Notes under the pieces: model-generated | Databases searched by the model: none | What the model was told of the DNA's origin: nothing | Seen by the model: the letters and a program-made list of their open reading frames with translations, nothing else | Shown here: in pieces, positions 23,577-38,500 of the stretch | How positions within the stretch are numbered: position 1 is the first letter of the stretch | How the letters are laid out: the number at the start of each line of letters is the position of its first letter | Assembly (NCBI GenBank): GCA_900538465.1 | Contig: UPXV01000003.1 | Location: 1-64,000 of the forward strand | From: an uncultured Erysipelotrichaceae bacterium | GTDB taxonomy: Bacteria; Bacillota_I; Bacilli_A; Erysipelotrichales; Coprobacillaceae | Direction of reading: 5' to 3' | DNA: 64,000 nt | Translations under genes and position numbers: made by a program

Positions 23577-26500
23577 GTGAAGACAGCAAAAGGTATTCTT
23601 GTCAATGGAAAAGAATATGGAAGTAAAGATGTTTTTGTAGATCCTCAAGGTTATGTTTATTTAAAGAATGTTGATAATACTGATAAAGTAGAACTTCAAG
23701 TTGCTATTGGAGGAAAACGTATTGGGGATATTGGTAGTGATACGAAATATGTAACAAGTGAAGCTGGTATTTATACGTTTAAAGGAAATGGTACAACATT
23801 AACTGCAACTTTTGCAAGTGATGAAACGAGTATGGATATTGATTGGTTAGCTGAACAAATGTCTGAAGATTTTGCAGGAAAAACAACAAATGGTGTTGTG
23901 GAAGTAAAAACAGCATATCAGTTAGCTGCTTTAGCATATGCTGTTAATCATGGTATGGAAGGAGCAGCAAATGCCCATATTCAACTTCAATCCAATATTG
24001 ATTTAGATGCAATGAATTGGACTCCAATTGGTACAGAGGAACATCCATTTATTGGTGTTTTTGATGGTAATAATAAAACAATAAAAAATATGCGTTTGGT
24101 AACTCTTGATAATGTTAATGGATATGGTTTATTTGGATATACAAAAGGTTTCCAAGATAACAAAAATATTACATCACTTATTAAGAATTTAACAATTGAT
24201 AATGGGAATTATGAGTGTCAACCTCTTCAAAAAACTGTTAAATATAATGGTTTCGCTGGTTATCAGACTTCTGGAGCAGGTTATACAAACCCTGTAGCTG
24301 TTGCGTCTTTACAGGCTAACGGTGATATTTATGCAGGAGCGGTTGTAGGGAATGCTTTAAATACAGCTTTTGAAAATGTAAAGGTTGAAAATGTAGGTTT
24401 GTCTGTAAATGCAACTCAAAATGCGTATGCAGGAGGAATTGTTGGTTATGATCATATTATAGAAGGGGCAATCGCTCAAAAAATATCTGGATGTCAATCT
24501 GTTAATAATAAAGTTAATGTTAAAGCAGATCAAAAAGCTTATGCAGGAGGAATTGTCGGACAAGCATTGGATATTGATATTTATAACTCATTGAATTTGT
24601 TCAACAATACTGGAGCAACTGGTAGAAAAGGAAATGCTGATATTACAGCAAATGGTCAAGATGATAGTTATGCTGGTGGTATTGTTGGTGAATCTCATAG
24701 TACAATTTTAAAGAATTATCGTACAATTGAAGGCTGTGAAATGAATGGAAATGCAAGAAGTGTCGTTAGTACATCGGCCAATGGAACATCATACAGTGGT
24801 GGTATTATTGGGTGTGCAACTGATATTGAATTGAGATTTACAGGAACACAAGATCATGTTATAGCAAATAAAATTTCTGCCAATGCCCAAACAGGAAATG
24901 AAGCATATAGTGGTGGTATTGTTGGTAAGATGGATGTCAAAGAAACAGCTTATCGTAGTATAGATGGAGCTAATGTATCATTAACTGGTAGTGATAACAT
25001 GGCTAGTGATGCAAAGAATAACGCTTATTTAGGTGGTATTGCCGGTTATGCAAGACAAAGTGATGTCGTTCATGGAAAGGTTGATGGTATTGCTGCCAAG
25101 ACGGTAACATCAAAATATAAAGATGTATTTACTGGTGGAAGTGTTGGATATAGTGAAAGAGCAATTATTAATGATGTAACTATTAAAGGTAAAAGTTTTA
25201 TTGGTGACGGAAAAACTGGTGCGCATGCTGCTGGATCTGTTGGTTATGCCAATCATTCAAGTGTTACAAATCAAAAAATTTCATTATCTGGTAGTGTGAA
25301 AGCAAACGCTGAGCGTTTAACTGGAACATATGCTGGTGGTATTGTTGGTCAATTAGAATTCTTGGCAGATGCGGCTAATGCAAATGATGCATGTTTGAGT
25401 AATAATACATTAAAATTTACATCAACTGCAACTGTTGAAGCCAATAGTAAAGGAACAGCTATGCCTTCTTATGCAGGAGGAATTGTTGGAGATGCTGTTA
25501 ATGTTTCTGTTTATGGAAATGAAATCAATACAAGTAGTACTGTAAAAGTAAAAGCACATGCGACATCTGGAAAGAGTTATTCTGGAGGTATGGCTGGTCG
25601 TATTGATAATCGTAAGACAAATAAAAGCATTATTATTACAGATACAAAAATTAATAATGTTTCTGTAGTTGCAAGTGGAGAAACTGATGAGGTTGCTTCT
25701 GGTGATGAAGCCTATGCTGGAGGAATTGCTGGACAAGCTATCGCAGATGAAGTCTATACGTCTAATGTTAAAATTACAGGGACTGCTGCAACAGTGACTG
25801 CTTTAGGACAATATGATACATATGCAGCACGTTTATTTGGGCATACAACGAGAGCAACTATATTAAATTCATCACCTTCTGCCAATCAATTTGTAAAAGC
25901 TGTATCAAAAGCAGGTGATGTTTATGCCGCTGGAATTGTTGGTCGTTTAGAAAGTACAACAGGAAAATTTGGACAAAAAGAAGTTCAAAGTACAATTACA
26001 ACAACAAGTGTATCTGGTGTCAATGTCACTGGAGAGGCTGGTTCTAGCAATACAACTTATGTAGGTAGTATTATTGGTGATGGTGAATATGTTCAATTAA
26101 CAAAATCTAATGTTAATCATAATGTAACTACATCTGGTACAAAATCAACATTAAAAGTTGCTGGTCAAAATGCTTATGTTGGTGGGATTGCTGGTCGAAT
26201 TATCAATCCTGATCAAGTTAATCAAATTCCTTATACTGTTGAATCTACAACAAGTGTCAAAACAGATGCAAGTGGTGTTAAGAATAGATTGGTTGCTGGA
26301 GGAATGTATGGAACAATTAACAATGTTCGTATAGCAAGTAGTTATGCAAGAAACTATTATTTATCTGGAACAATTGGAGAAGAAGATTTATATGGTGGAT
26401 TATTTGGTGAAGCCAAAGATGTTCGTTTGATTCAAGTCTATGGAACAGATGGAAATAATACATTAAATGGTATTGGGCATACGAATGGTACAGGTATTGC

Positions 26501-29500
26501 TGCGAAATTAACAGGGAAAAATCAATTCTATGGTGTTTATACAACGCAAACACAATGGGCAAAAGATGCTGATGGTAAAGAAATTAGTGCAACACGTTTA
26601 GGAACTGATAATATTTTCCAATCATGTTATTATCATAATGCTTCTGGAAAAACAGTTGTTGAAGAACAAAGGCAAAATGGTGTTTGGTCATCAACAGCAG
26701 CATGGGGACAAAATAACTATGATCAATATGAAGATTTATTTGCCTTAAAAGATAAAGATGGATCTCAAAAATATTATGATTCTTTAAAAGCCGTTAATAC
26801 AGAGGAACAAGATCTTCTTTCAAAATCAATGCTTTATACATTACATTTTTCAACAAATAATCTTGATACACAAGAATTAAAAGATATTTCTAATCAAGAT
26901 ATAACAACAAGTTTTGAAAAAGAATTGGATTATAGATTAACTTATTCAACAGGTAATGCAAATATCAATGGAAACTTTAATATGCCAGTATTTACGGAAC
27001 CACATTTCTTAACATTAGTTGTGAATCCAGGTGTTCAATATGGTCATGTTGATGAAAACAGTTCAGTTAATAAACCTGGAAGTCAAAAATTTGGTAAAGG
27101 AACAATGGTTCAATTTACTGCAATTCCTCAAGATGTTGAACCTGAATCTAGTTTCTGGTATGAATTTAGTAAATGGACGATTCAAAAGGTTGATTTTAAT
27201 AGTAATGGTGAACAAGTCTTATCTAATCCATCTTCTATAGAAGAGTGGCAAACTGATGAAGAAAAAAATCCAACCTTAGATTTTAAAATGCCAGATTATG
27301 ATGTTATTTTAACAGCAAACTTTGTTCAAAAAGATAATCAAATTAGAAGAAATATCAATAAAGAAATTAATGAAGGTATGATTTATGAAGTTAACCGTCG
27401 TAGTCAATTACCTGAATCTGATCCTCACTATATTAATAAAAACAATATTCCTCAAGATGTTTTAGAACAAATCTTAACAGAAGTGGGAACAGATGTTTTA
27501 GCAAAATATATAGGAACAACAAATAACAGTTATCGTAACAATATGGAACGTGTTTATGATGTCATTAAAGGTGATCCTTATAATGCTTATGCTACTTATG
27601 ACAACTTAAAAGATCCTGATCGTGTTTTACAACAAATTGCAAGTCAAATGGCTAGTGATATGATCAAGGGTGAGGCTTATCAAAAACTTGTTTCTGATAA
27701 ACAATTGTCATTTGATGAATTGCCTATGGCTAAAGTTGATGTCAATGATACATTTACAAGCAAAGGAACTTTCAAGGATTATGTTAAAGATCAAGCAATC
27801 TTTGAAACAGAGAATAAACCATCTATCACTTCAATAACAACATTAGATAGAGAAGGTTTAATTGCTAATGTAGATGCTCAATTTAGTGGAAAAGGAACAG
27901 TTCTACAATATTCATTCAGTGATCCAATTGACAATGAACCTCAATGGACTGATGTAAAAACAAAAGGAACACAAAATTATATTCCTTTAAATGCAGATAA
28001 ATTAAAAGATATTCCATATATCTATATTCGTAATGTCAATAATGATGGTTATGAAGTTGTGACAAGAGTACCATTAAATTCTATTGAAACACATGTAGAA
28101 AATATCAAAGTCAATGAGAAAACACACAATAAGGATGTTGGTGTGAGTGGACAAGTTGATGATAAAGGAAATACTTTATCTGTAAGTACAGGTGAAACAC
28201 AATTATTAAAGAGTAGTTCTACAATTGAAATTAATGATGGTCATGTTGATAAAGGTGAATGGTTCTATACTTCAAAAACACAAACAACAGGGAATACAAT
28301 TATTAATGCTGATCCTAAACCAGGAGCATACTTTGATGGTTTTGTGATTGAAGTGAATGGAAAAACAAAAGAAATTCATTCTCTAAAGGATACAACCAAT
28401 GGTGAAGTTGTTTTTGAAGGTGTTACATTTAAAGTGACAGGTAATCGTTTTGAAAATAATGATTATACTGCCAGTGAAACATTAACTTTCCCATCTAATG
28501 GGGCGGTGAAAGTAACAAGCCAATATAAGAATTTATTAGGTGAAATTAATGCTTCTCCATTAAGTGGAGACCAACAAAATCAAGAAATTGAAAAAATCAT
28601 TAATGATTCTCATTTTACTGATGTTTTCATTGATAACAATAAAACAGCTCCTCATGATGTGAATAATGCGAAAAAACGTTATGATGCATTAAATGATGAA
28701 CAAAAAGAACTTGTTCAAAAGTATATTGCAAAATTCATTCCTAAGAATGAACAAAAAGAATCTGTGGGATATACACGTAGTGAATTTATTGATATCTTTA
28801 ATGCTGTATGTGATTTGGTAACATATCAAGACAAATTAGGTGTTGATGATAAAGGCACTATAACAAAACTAAAACAAGATGATTTTACTTCAGGAACATG
28901 GAATCAATTAGAAAAAGCTGTAAGTCAAGCACAATCTCAATTGAATGGTAACTATATCCAAAATAATGGACAAGCGCAAGATGAAGCTGATGCATTATTG
29001 AAAGCAGCACAACAATTAGAAACAGCTATTAAAGAATTAACTTATAAAGTTCAATCTTTCACTGTCAATTCTAATCAATTGGCATGGATAGAAGTAAGAA
29101 CGCGAGAAAGTGCTTCTCAACCAAGTTTACTTAATGATGCAGCTATTATTGATAGTATTGCTAAGGAACCAATGAGAACTATTACACAATTCCCATATCA
29201 AAATAGTGATGTTCAACTTGTTATTCATAAGAATAAAGAAGGAACTGATAATAAAGTCTTTAAAGATGGTTATCGTTTTGTTATGAGTGATGATCAAGGA
29301 CATGTCATTGTTGATGAAAATGGTCAAATTTCAAAAGATTATGATAGTTCAATTTCTAAAGATGAAACTGATACAGATATAATTTATACATTTAAAGAAA
29401 TGAAACAATCACATGTGTATAATGTTCAATTCTCTAAGAAAACATATTCATTAAATCTTCCAGAACTTGATACAATAGCTTCTATTACTAACGTTCATGA

Positions 29501-32500
29501 ACGTGATGATAATGGAAACTTAAAGAATCTTGAAGGACAAAAAGTAGAAGTTATTGATTTAACAAATGAATCTGAAAGAGAATATGTCTTAAAGATTACA
29601 CCAGAAGATGGTCAAAAGATTAATTATGGAAAAACTGATAACGAAGATAAACCATACTATGTTATTCAAAAAGATGGCAAAGAAAAAAATGTATATGTAG
29701 ATTTAACAACTGATGGACAATTTGCTATTAAGGCTGAGGATTTACCATATGTAAGTGAAATTCGTTTAGATAAGGCAGTCGTTGCTTTAAATAAAGAAGA
29801 TTTATCTCATGAAGTTGAGAGATTAAAAGATTACTTTGATTCAACAGAATCTTTAAAATACACTCCTGGATCATTAGGAGAACTTCATGACTCTGTTGAA
29901 AAAGCAAAGGAAATTATTCAAAATGACAGGGCAACACAAGAGCAAATTAATGAAGCATATAAAGATATTTTGCAAGCTGAAAGTGACTTGGTAAGACAAT
30001 ATAAGATTGAGTTAGGAAACGATTTAACTGTTATTGATGATTCATCAAAAGTGACGGTTCCAGATACTGTTTATCCAAGTGCTGAAAAAGTAAAATATTA
30101 TCAAGATGGTGTTGTTAAAATTGGCGATAATTTCTATGTTGAAGATGGTTATGGTGTCTTAATTGAACCAACTGAAGCAAAGAAAGCAGAGTTGGATAAA
30201 AACCATCAATCAATGGATACTGTGACTTACAAAGAAGATAATCAAAAGAAAAATGCTTTTGTAAAACCTGGTGGTATGAGTGGTTATATTTCTAATGTTA
30301 CAAATGATTTAAATGATTTTGTTATTCAAACAAAGAATAAAGATCTTGTCATTATTGAAAAAGATATGTTAGATAAAGATGGCGACAATGTTGAAATGTC
30401 AGGTGATACAACAGGAAGACATAACATTCAAAAAGAATCTACAGTTTATCATGTTCCAGAAGTTAAAGTTGATAACGTTAATGGAACAATTACCGCAATA
30501 GACGTTGCAATGAAGGCAAAAGATGAAAGTGGAATTGATGTTTCTATGGATGTTCAAGTTACTTTCCCACAAGAAGCTGATAAGAAACCAGAAATTTCAG
30601 TAACAATTGGTGGAGGAACTCAAGAAATCACATTAACTGATGAGCTTTTAGATAAGATTAAAAATTCTAAGAATGATGATACAAATCAATCAGAAGCAAT
30701 GATTCCTTCAGATGTATTAGATGCAATTGTTGAAGAACTTGGAAAGAAATTAAGTCCATTAGAAGGACCTTATGAAATTGGCGATGTTAAGGTCACATTT
30801 AAAGATGATCAAGATAAAGAAACAACTGCTACAGCAACAGATCAAGCCGATCAAAATCTTCCACATAAAACAATTACTGATAAAAATGAAACCCATAGTT
30901 ATAATGAACAAGCACCAGCTTATATTATGACTCCTGAGGAACATTATGTCACTGTAGGTGTTAAGGTTGATGATGTTCAAGTTTCTATACCAAATGAAGA
31001 AGAATTAGCTAAAATTTTAAATGGTACACCAACAACAAATCATGGTATGGATCAATATGAATCTCAAGATGATATTGGAAATAAAATTATTGTAGTGACT
31101 AAAGAAGGTGAGAAAAAACCAATTTCAGTCATTGTCAAACCACAAAATCAAAATTATGATGTTATCTTTAATACTGATCCAACTGATAATACTGTTGGAG
31201 ATACAAGTGATAAGCATATTGATGATACAAAATATGGTGAAGCTGTTGTGAAATGGAATGATGCTGATTATTCACCACATACTGTTGAAGGTACATTTGA
31301 TAAGAAGAGTTTAGAAGTCACAACACCTGGTGAAATTACGGATAAAGATGGAAATCTTATTGGCAAGATTCAAGCATCACCTGAACAAGTGAAATATGGT
31401 GAAAACGTAAATATTCAATTCCAACCATCAGATGATTATGGAATAAATGTGACTGAAAAAATCAAAATTAAGGTCAATGGTGAAAGTATTGAAGGAACAC
31501 TTGAAGAACTTGCTAAAGATCAAAGATTTGATGTTGTTGTTAAACAAAATGAAACAGGAACAACAATTTCAGCTACAATCACCGTTAAAGATGTTACACA
31601 ACCTGTAGAAGTGGAAACAGCCAATACAATTTATCGTCCTTCAACTGTGAATGGCATCATATCTGATTTGATTCGTCCACAAACTGATCAATTAAAAGAT
31701 TATATCAGTATTGAAAAAGGTATTGAACAAGATAAAGAATCAGGTCCTTATATTGCTAATGATACAGAATGGAATAAGATGACAAAACAAGCTGATAAGA
31801 GTGAGAGTCTCTTAAATCCATTAATCAAAGAAGATGGTTCATTTATTGATACTATTCAAAAGGCTCAAAATGAAAAAGAATTATTGGATGCATTAAATGA
31901 AGCACTTGATAGCGATTATAAGAATGTTGATGAAATTCAAAATGCAATCACACAATCTAAGGATGATTTAAAAGAGACAATTGATAACTTAAATCGTAAA
32001 GATGAAACAAAGAAAAATGATGAATTTATTGTGAGAATACCCGATTCTATCAATACAGATAATGGTATTAAGACAGATGATTCATTCAAACCTGAAATTT
32101 CTATATCTGGTCAAAAAGAATCAGAAAAACCAACAGATAATCAAAATACATTAACAACTGATGATCAACATGATCTTGTTATTTCTCCAATTGTTTTAGA
32201 AGCAGGAAAAACTTTAGATTGTATTGAAATGACGCTTAAAGATCCAATAACTGGTCAAGAACAACAAATCTCTATTCCAGTTAAACAAACAGGAAATGAT
32301 ACAGATAATGTACATGTTACAGTAAAAAATGATAAGGGAGAAACTGTTGATAAAGAATTAAGTATTCAAAATAAAGCTCTTTATCCAATAATAGTTGCTG
32401 ATGGTGATGAACAAGAAGCTACGATTAAAGGAAATATTGTTGATGATTTATTCAAAGATGTTTTCAACCCAAATGAAATTTCTTATGGTATTATCACTGA

Positions 32501-35500
32501 TATGACAATGACAACGACAGATGTGGAAGATTTCAAAGTAAAAGGAAATGCTAGTGTCGACAAAGGTGTTGATATTTCTTCGAATTATCCACAAGTTGAA
32601 GCTACAAATAGTAATTCTGATGCGAAAATCGATCTTGATGATGAAGGAATCAAAGTTAGTGATATTAAAATAAAGAATAATTATGATTTAAAAGGTATTG
32701 TTGTGACTGTTCAAGATAAAGAGGGAACTGTGAAAGAAATCTTTATTTCTCAATCTCAAGCTAATCTTCAAGATGATCAATTCAATATTGAAAGTGATCA
32801 GTTAAAACCAATTATTCAATATGCATTTGGATTAAGTGACAATGATAGTTTATCTGATTATCAAGTCAAAGATGTCAAAGTTGTGACTTATGCCCCTATA
32901 ACAACCAATCAGGTTGAGTTAGGTGAAACAAAAACAATTGATTCTGTCCAAATCCAAACAAAAGATGATCAAGGAAATGATGTCATAGTGACAATTCCTA
33001 AAGATACAGACAAACCAATTTATGTTGAAAAAATGGATGGTTTAATCAAAGATGGAAAGGATATAACGGTTTCTAGGGATGATCTTGTCATAAATGAAAA
33101 AGATGGTAAAACAACTGTTACTGTGATTGGAAAAACAATAGGAGATATTTTGGATGCAATTGTAAAAGATGGTAATACTCCAAAAATTAATGTGGATGTT
33201 GAAAAACAACCTGTCTTTGTAGAAGAACCAATCACTATTGTAAGAGTTGGTCATATGGTTGGAGAAGTTGAGGTTTCACAAGGTGTTCAAACATTAGTTG
33301 ATGGAAACAAAATTCATGCAACAACATCTGATAATGATTCATTACTTGAGACTGATGAAACATTAACAGTATCACCAATTCAAATGGAAAATGGTTATGT
33401 CTTTGATTTTGTTGAATTGGATTTCAAAGGTTATGATGAAGATGGTAAAGAATTAGAAAAATCTGCAATGATTTTACAAGATAAAAAAACAGGCGCTATG
33501 AAAGTTATGCTTGGTGGAGAAACTGTTTCTATAGACCCATCTGATATTCAAATGGATGGAAATGGTCAATTGACAATGACGAAAAATGCAATTGATACAC
33601 TTATGAAAGAAGCAGGATATCAAAAAGATAATGCATATTATGATGCTGATATTACTGGTATTCATGTTCATGCGAAAATGGATGAAAGCCTTGCGATTAA
33701 GGTTCCAGATGCACTAGATGAAGAAAGCAACAAACATCTTGATAACAGTCAAAATCCAACAGTTGAAGTTCAACCAACAGTAACAATGCCAGATGTTGAA
33801 ATAAAGACTCCTAACAATAAAGCATTAGATGTAACTGTGAAAGATCAAGCAAATACAGAGGTTAAAGTATCTATTGATTTAACTGGTGATACACCAAATA
33901 TTACTGTTACACCAGTGCAACCAAAATCAGATAATTCTGTGCCAGTCAGTCTTCCAGATGAAGTCATTGATATGATAAAAGTGAATAAAGATGGAAATAT
34001 CGAAAATATTCCTGGTAAAGTGCTTGAAGATATTATTGAAAAATATAATCAAGTGGCTCAAAAAGATGTTAATCAAAATAATCAGGCTAATGAAAATACA
34101 ATTCCATTACTTATTCCAGGTTCAACAGTTGATAAAGTTACTTGTATCGATAAAGATGTTGAAACAACAATAAAAGAATCTCAATATGTAACTGGAGGAA
34201 TTACTGGTTATGAAAACATTGTGATTCAACCTGTGACTCCATTGCCTGGTTATGATTTGGATAATATTGTTATTGAGACAATTGATAAAAATCATAATAA
34301 GATTCATATTGAATTACCAGTTGATGGTATAAAAGATGATAAATTATCTGTAGTTGTTACTGATGAAGGTGGTAAAGAAACAACAGTTGAATTAGAAAGT
34401 AAAGATATAGCAGATATTGACAATATTCAAGTAGAAGGTGAAACTTCTTCTCAAATCACTATACCTGGAAAGACAATTCAAGATATTATTCAAAAAGTAA
34501 CAAATGATTATAATGCTGATAAAGCCGATGATGAAAAGATTATTCATTCACAAATTGAAAATATTGGTGTAGAAGCAGTGAAAAAGGGATTCTTGATTCC
34601 TGATGAAGTTAAAGTTGAATTAGATTCACAAGCAACACCAGTTGAAAACAATTCTCCAATTATTCAAGTTGTTAAAAAAGGAACTCAAGAAAAAGCAGAT
34701 CAAGTTTTATTACCAAATAGTCATGATTTACAAATCAAAAATATGAAAACAGCAAATGCTGATCATATTGAATGTATTGATATGACTCTTCAAGATGAAA
34801 AGGGTAATAAAAATATTGTTTCTATTCCATTAGATGGTCATAGCCCAATTGTTGTCACAGATAGTCAAGGTGGTAAACATGAATATCCATTAAAGGATGA
34901 ACAACATCCTAATGGTATTGATGTATCAGGTATTCAAAAAACTGATTACTCACCATATGATATAACTATCAGTGGAAAAACAATTGCTCAAATTATCAAT
35001 ACAGTAACCGACCATCAAGATAATTCAACATTACCAGATGTTGAAATCACTGATATACAATTGAATGTTCATGCGAATGCATGGTTATTACCAACTGCTG
35101 AAACAATTGTGAAAGAAAGCAATCATATCAAAGATCATGAAATTCAATCTGTTATTGTTAAGAGTGATGGACAAGAAGATTCAAGTCAAAATGATAAAGA
35201 TCATGCAGTAGAAGTTGCTCGTGATGGAACATTTACAATGGATGTTGATTTTGGTGAAGATGATTATTCAGATTTGAATACCAATTATTCAAATTACAAA
35301 CATTTATATAATGGTTTAACTGTTAACGGTATTTCATTATCAAAATATCAATTATCAGGTATTGTGACTGAAAAAGATGGTCATATCACTGTTGATGCAG
35401 CTAAGCTTGTTGAAAAAGTAAAACAAGTTGGTCAATTGAAAGAATTTAATGGTATAAAATCTCTTACCATTTTAACAGTTCCACAAAATCCACAGTATAA

Positions 35501-38500
35501 GACATTTATTAATGAATTTAGTGAATTGGATACAATGGATGAAAAGAGTGATGAATATATTGCTCGTATTGAAAAATTATTATCTCAATTTGATGATCAA
35601 AGTGGTTTGGCAAAAAATCCAGATATATTAACTGATGATAATAAGGGACATTTGATTGACTATAAAGCTCAATTAGTTATTCTTCGTGATAATTATCTTG
35701 CTGATAAACAAGCAGAAGAATTGGCAAATAAGATTAAAGAACTTTATAAGAAAGTTGATAGTGCCACAGATCAAGTTGATGGTGAAAAACATCATGGTTT
35801 ACCATTTATGTATGATAAATCTGAAAAAATAAACACTTCAACAATTAAGGTTATGGAAGAAAACCGTGGAGCTATTGAAAGCTTAGAAAAAGAATTTAAT
35901 GCTTTACCAAAGAATGTTCAAAATCTTGTTATTGAAAAGACACCTGCTGATGCGAATACAGAAACATCATTAGATAAACTTTCTCAAATGAAAGATGCTC
36001 TTAATCAAGTTGATGTTCAAACACTTTCACCAGCTGGATTGGTTAAGAAACTTATTGAGAATTTACCTGATCAGTTAGAAGATATTGTTGATGATAAACA
36101 ACATCGAGAAGATTCAACAGCTGATATTGATAGTTATGACAGTGCAAAAACAAAATTATCAAGTATTGATGAAGTTCAAAAGACTATGCAACTCATCGAA
36201 ACACTTTATCAAAAATTAGATGATGAAGGTAAAGGACAAATCTCTAATCAATCTTTAGATAAGCTACATCGTTTAGAAAAACAAGCAAAAGAAGAATATG
36301 ATGACTTTGCAGAATTGTTTGTGAAAGCGTATTTGACAAAAGATAAGAAGGAATATCAACCTGGAGCAGATGGACATTCAAAGGATAGTAGCAACGCACT
36401 TAATGAGACATCAATTAAAGAGAATGAGGAAACATATAAAACACAATTAATTGATGCTAAGAGAGAATTTAATAAATTAAGTGAAGATGCACAAAAAGCT
36501 ATTGGTATTGATTCAGAAAAAACACCTGGTATCTTTAATGGACCAACATTGAATGAGTTATTTATTAAAGTAATTTCATCAGTCGATGCTTCATCAATCT
36601 TTAAAGAAGCTATCCAAGATGAATACAACACTGATAAAGCACTTGTACAAACAAAAGAAGCTCAAGATGAATTAAGGCATATTAAAGATCAAGCTCTTCA
36701 AGATATTGATGATAGTAAAGGTAAAGTTACAGATTTCGATCAACAAGAATTAGAGAAAATCTTAGGTGATACATTTGATTCTATTGAATTAAAAGATTTG
36801 GATAAGTTACCTGAAACAATCACAACAACTTTAACATTTGAAGAAGATGGACAATCAAAGACAAAAGAAGTTGTTATAAACTTGAATGGAGATGGTTCTG
36901 TTGAATCTGTTAAAGTTGATGGAAACACTATAGAATTGACTGAAAAATTGAAAAATGATATTCAAGCTGTTCAACCTAGTGATGATACAAAAGCTTCAGT
37001 CACAATTGATGGAAGTCTCTTTGATGAAATTGTAGATGATATAAGTGGTTCTCATATTGTTTCAAATAAAGAGATTGCAGATATTCAATTAGATGAAAAT
37101 TCAATGAGTGAAAATGATAAAAATAACGCATTGAAAGATAATTTTGACAGTGTTTCTGTAAAAGATTTGAACAAAGGACCTGCAACAATCACAACAACAG
37201 TTTCATATCAAAAAGATGGTAATGAATCAAAAGCTGATATCATCTTGAATTTTGATAAAGAAGGTCATATCAGTAACATTGTGGTTCAAGATAATACAGG
37301 TAAACATTCAATCACTGTTGATGAATCATGGCGTAATGATGTTCAAGTGACACTTCCAACACAAGATAAAAAAGGTTCAGTTGAATTGAATGGTGATATT
37401 CTTGACCATATCTTAGAAAGTCTTGTTGATGGTAATATTACAAATAAAAAGATTGATAAGGTTTCTGTTAAGGAACAAGCATTAGACAATGATGAATTGC
37501 AAGATATTGTAGATAAAGCCATTGCTGATATGCAAAATGTTGTTCGTAAAGATGCAACAAAACGTGTTGATCAGGCTTATGATTCTTTAGTTGAAAAAAT
37601 TGATTCTATCTTACCTCAAGAAACAAAAGATAGTTTAAGTTCTTTAAAAGAGGATGCAGATAAGATAATTAATAATCAACAAAATCCATACGATAATTCT
37701 CCAACAATTGCTGAAGAATATATTGAAAAAATGGCTAATGTTATTCATGCTCAAGTGAAAAAAGAATTAGCAAAGGAATATGCTGATATTTATAATGAAT
37801 TAAATGAAGAAGGTCAAAAGAAATTAGATGAACTTTATCATAATGCAGTAGATGAATTAACTCTTCTTAGTGGTCAAAAAGATGTTGATGAGGCTATAAA
37901 GATTCTTAAGGATATGAAAGATCAATTTGCTAATATTGCTAAGCAATATCCAGCAGATAATACAGAAAAACCTGATCCAGATGTCAAACCGGATCCAACA
38001 CCTGTACCAGATCCAACACCTGTACCTCATCCAGAGCCTTCACCAACTCCTGATGATGGAACTGATGTCAAACCTGATATTCGTCCAGATGATCAAAATC
38101 ACAATAATGATAAACCATCTGATAATTCACAAAATCAAGGTTCATCACAAAATCATCAAGGTCATTCTACAAATACGCAAACATCTTCTACAACTTCATC
38201 TACACAATCACAACATAATCTTGATAAAGCAAGTGCAATTCAATCATTGAAAGATGTTTATCAATCAATTCTTGATAACACTTCTGATTACACAACATTC
38301 AAAGGTTATAATGCTTTAAAAGATAAATTAACTTCAATTTATGAAAAAGCATTAAGTGATTTGGAAAATTGTAAGGATGAGCAAGCCCAAGATATTCTTG
38401 ATAAAGCACAAGATGAAATGAAAGCTATTGAAAAAGAAATGCTAGCATTATCATCATCCAAACAAGAAGATTCTCAACAACAAGCCGCTCAAAAGACACA

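Noticed and set aside
23577..23579. GTG as the true start of an independent giant gene
   Set aside because: GGAG is only two bases away, there is no signal peptide after it, and the frame is open and similar in composition upstream to 23481.
24000..26450. Regular repeats that could suggest CRISPR or DNA satellites
   Set aside because: Spacing varies and the repeats are conserved at protein level (YAGGIVG, GLUG), so they are coding.
37927..38250. 107-residue open frame in another phase over the Pro-rich stalk
   Set aside because: Composition (Leu/Ile/His runs) is what low-complexity codons give out of frame; the main frame carries the real stalk.
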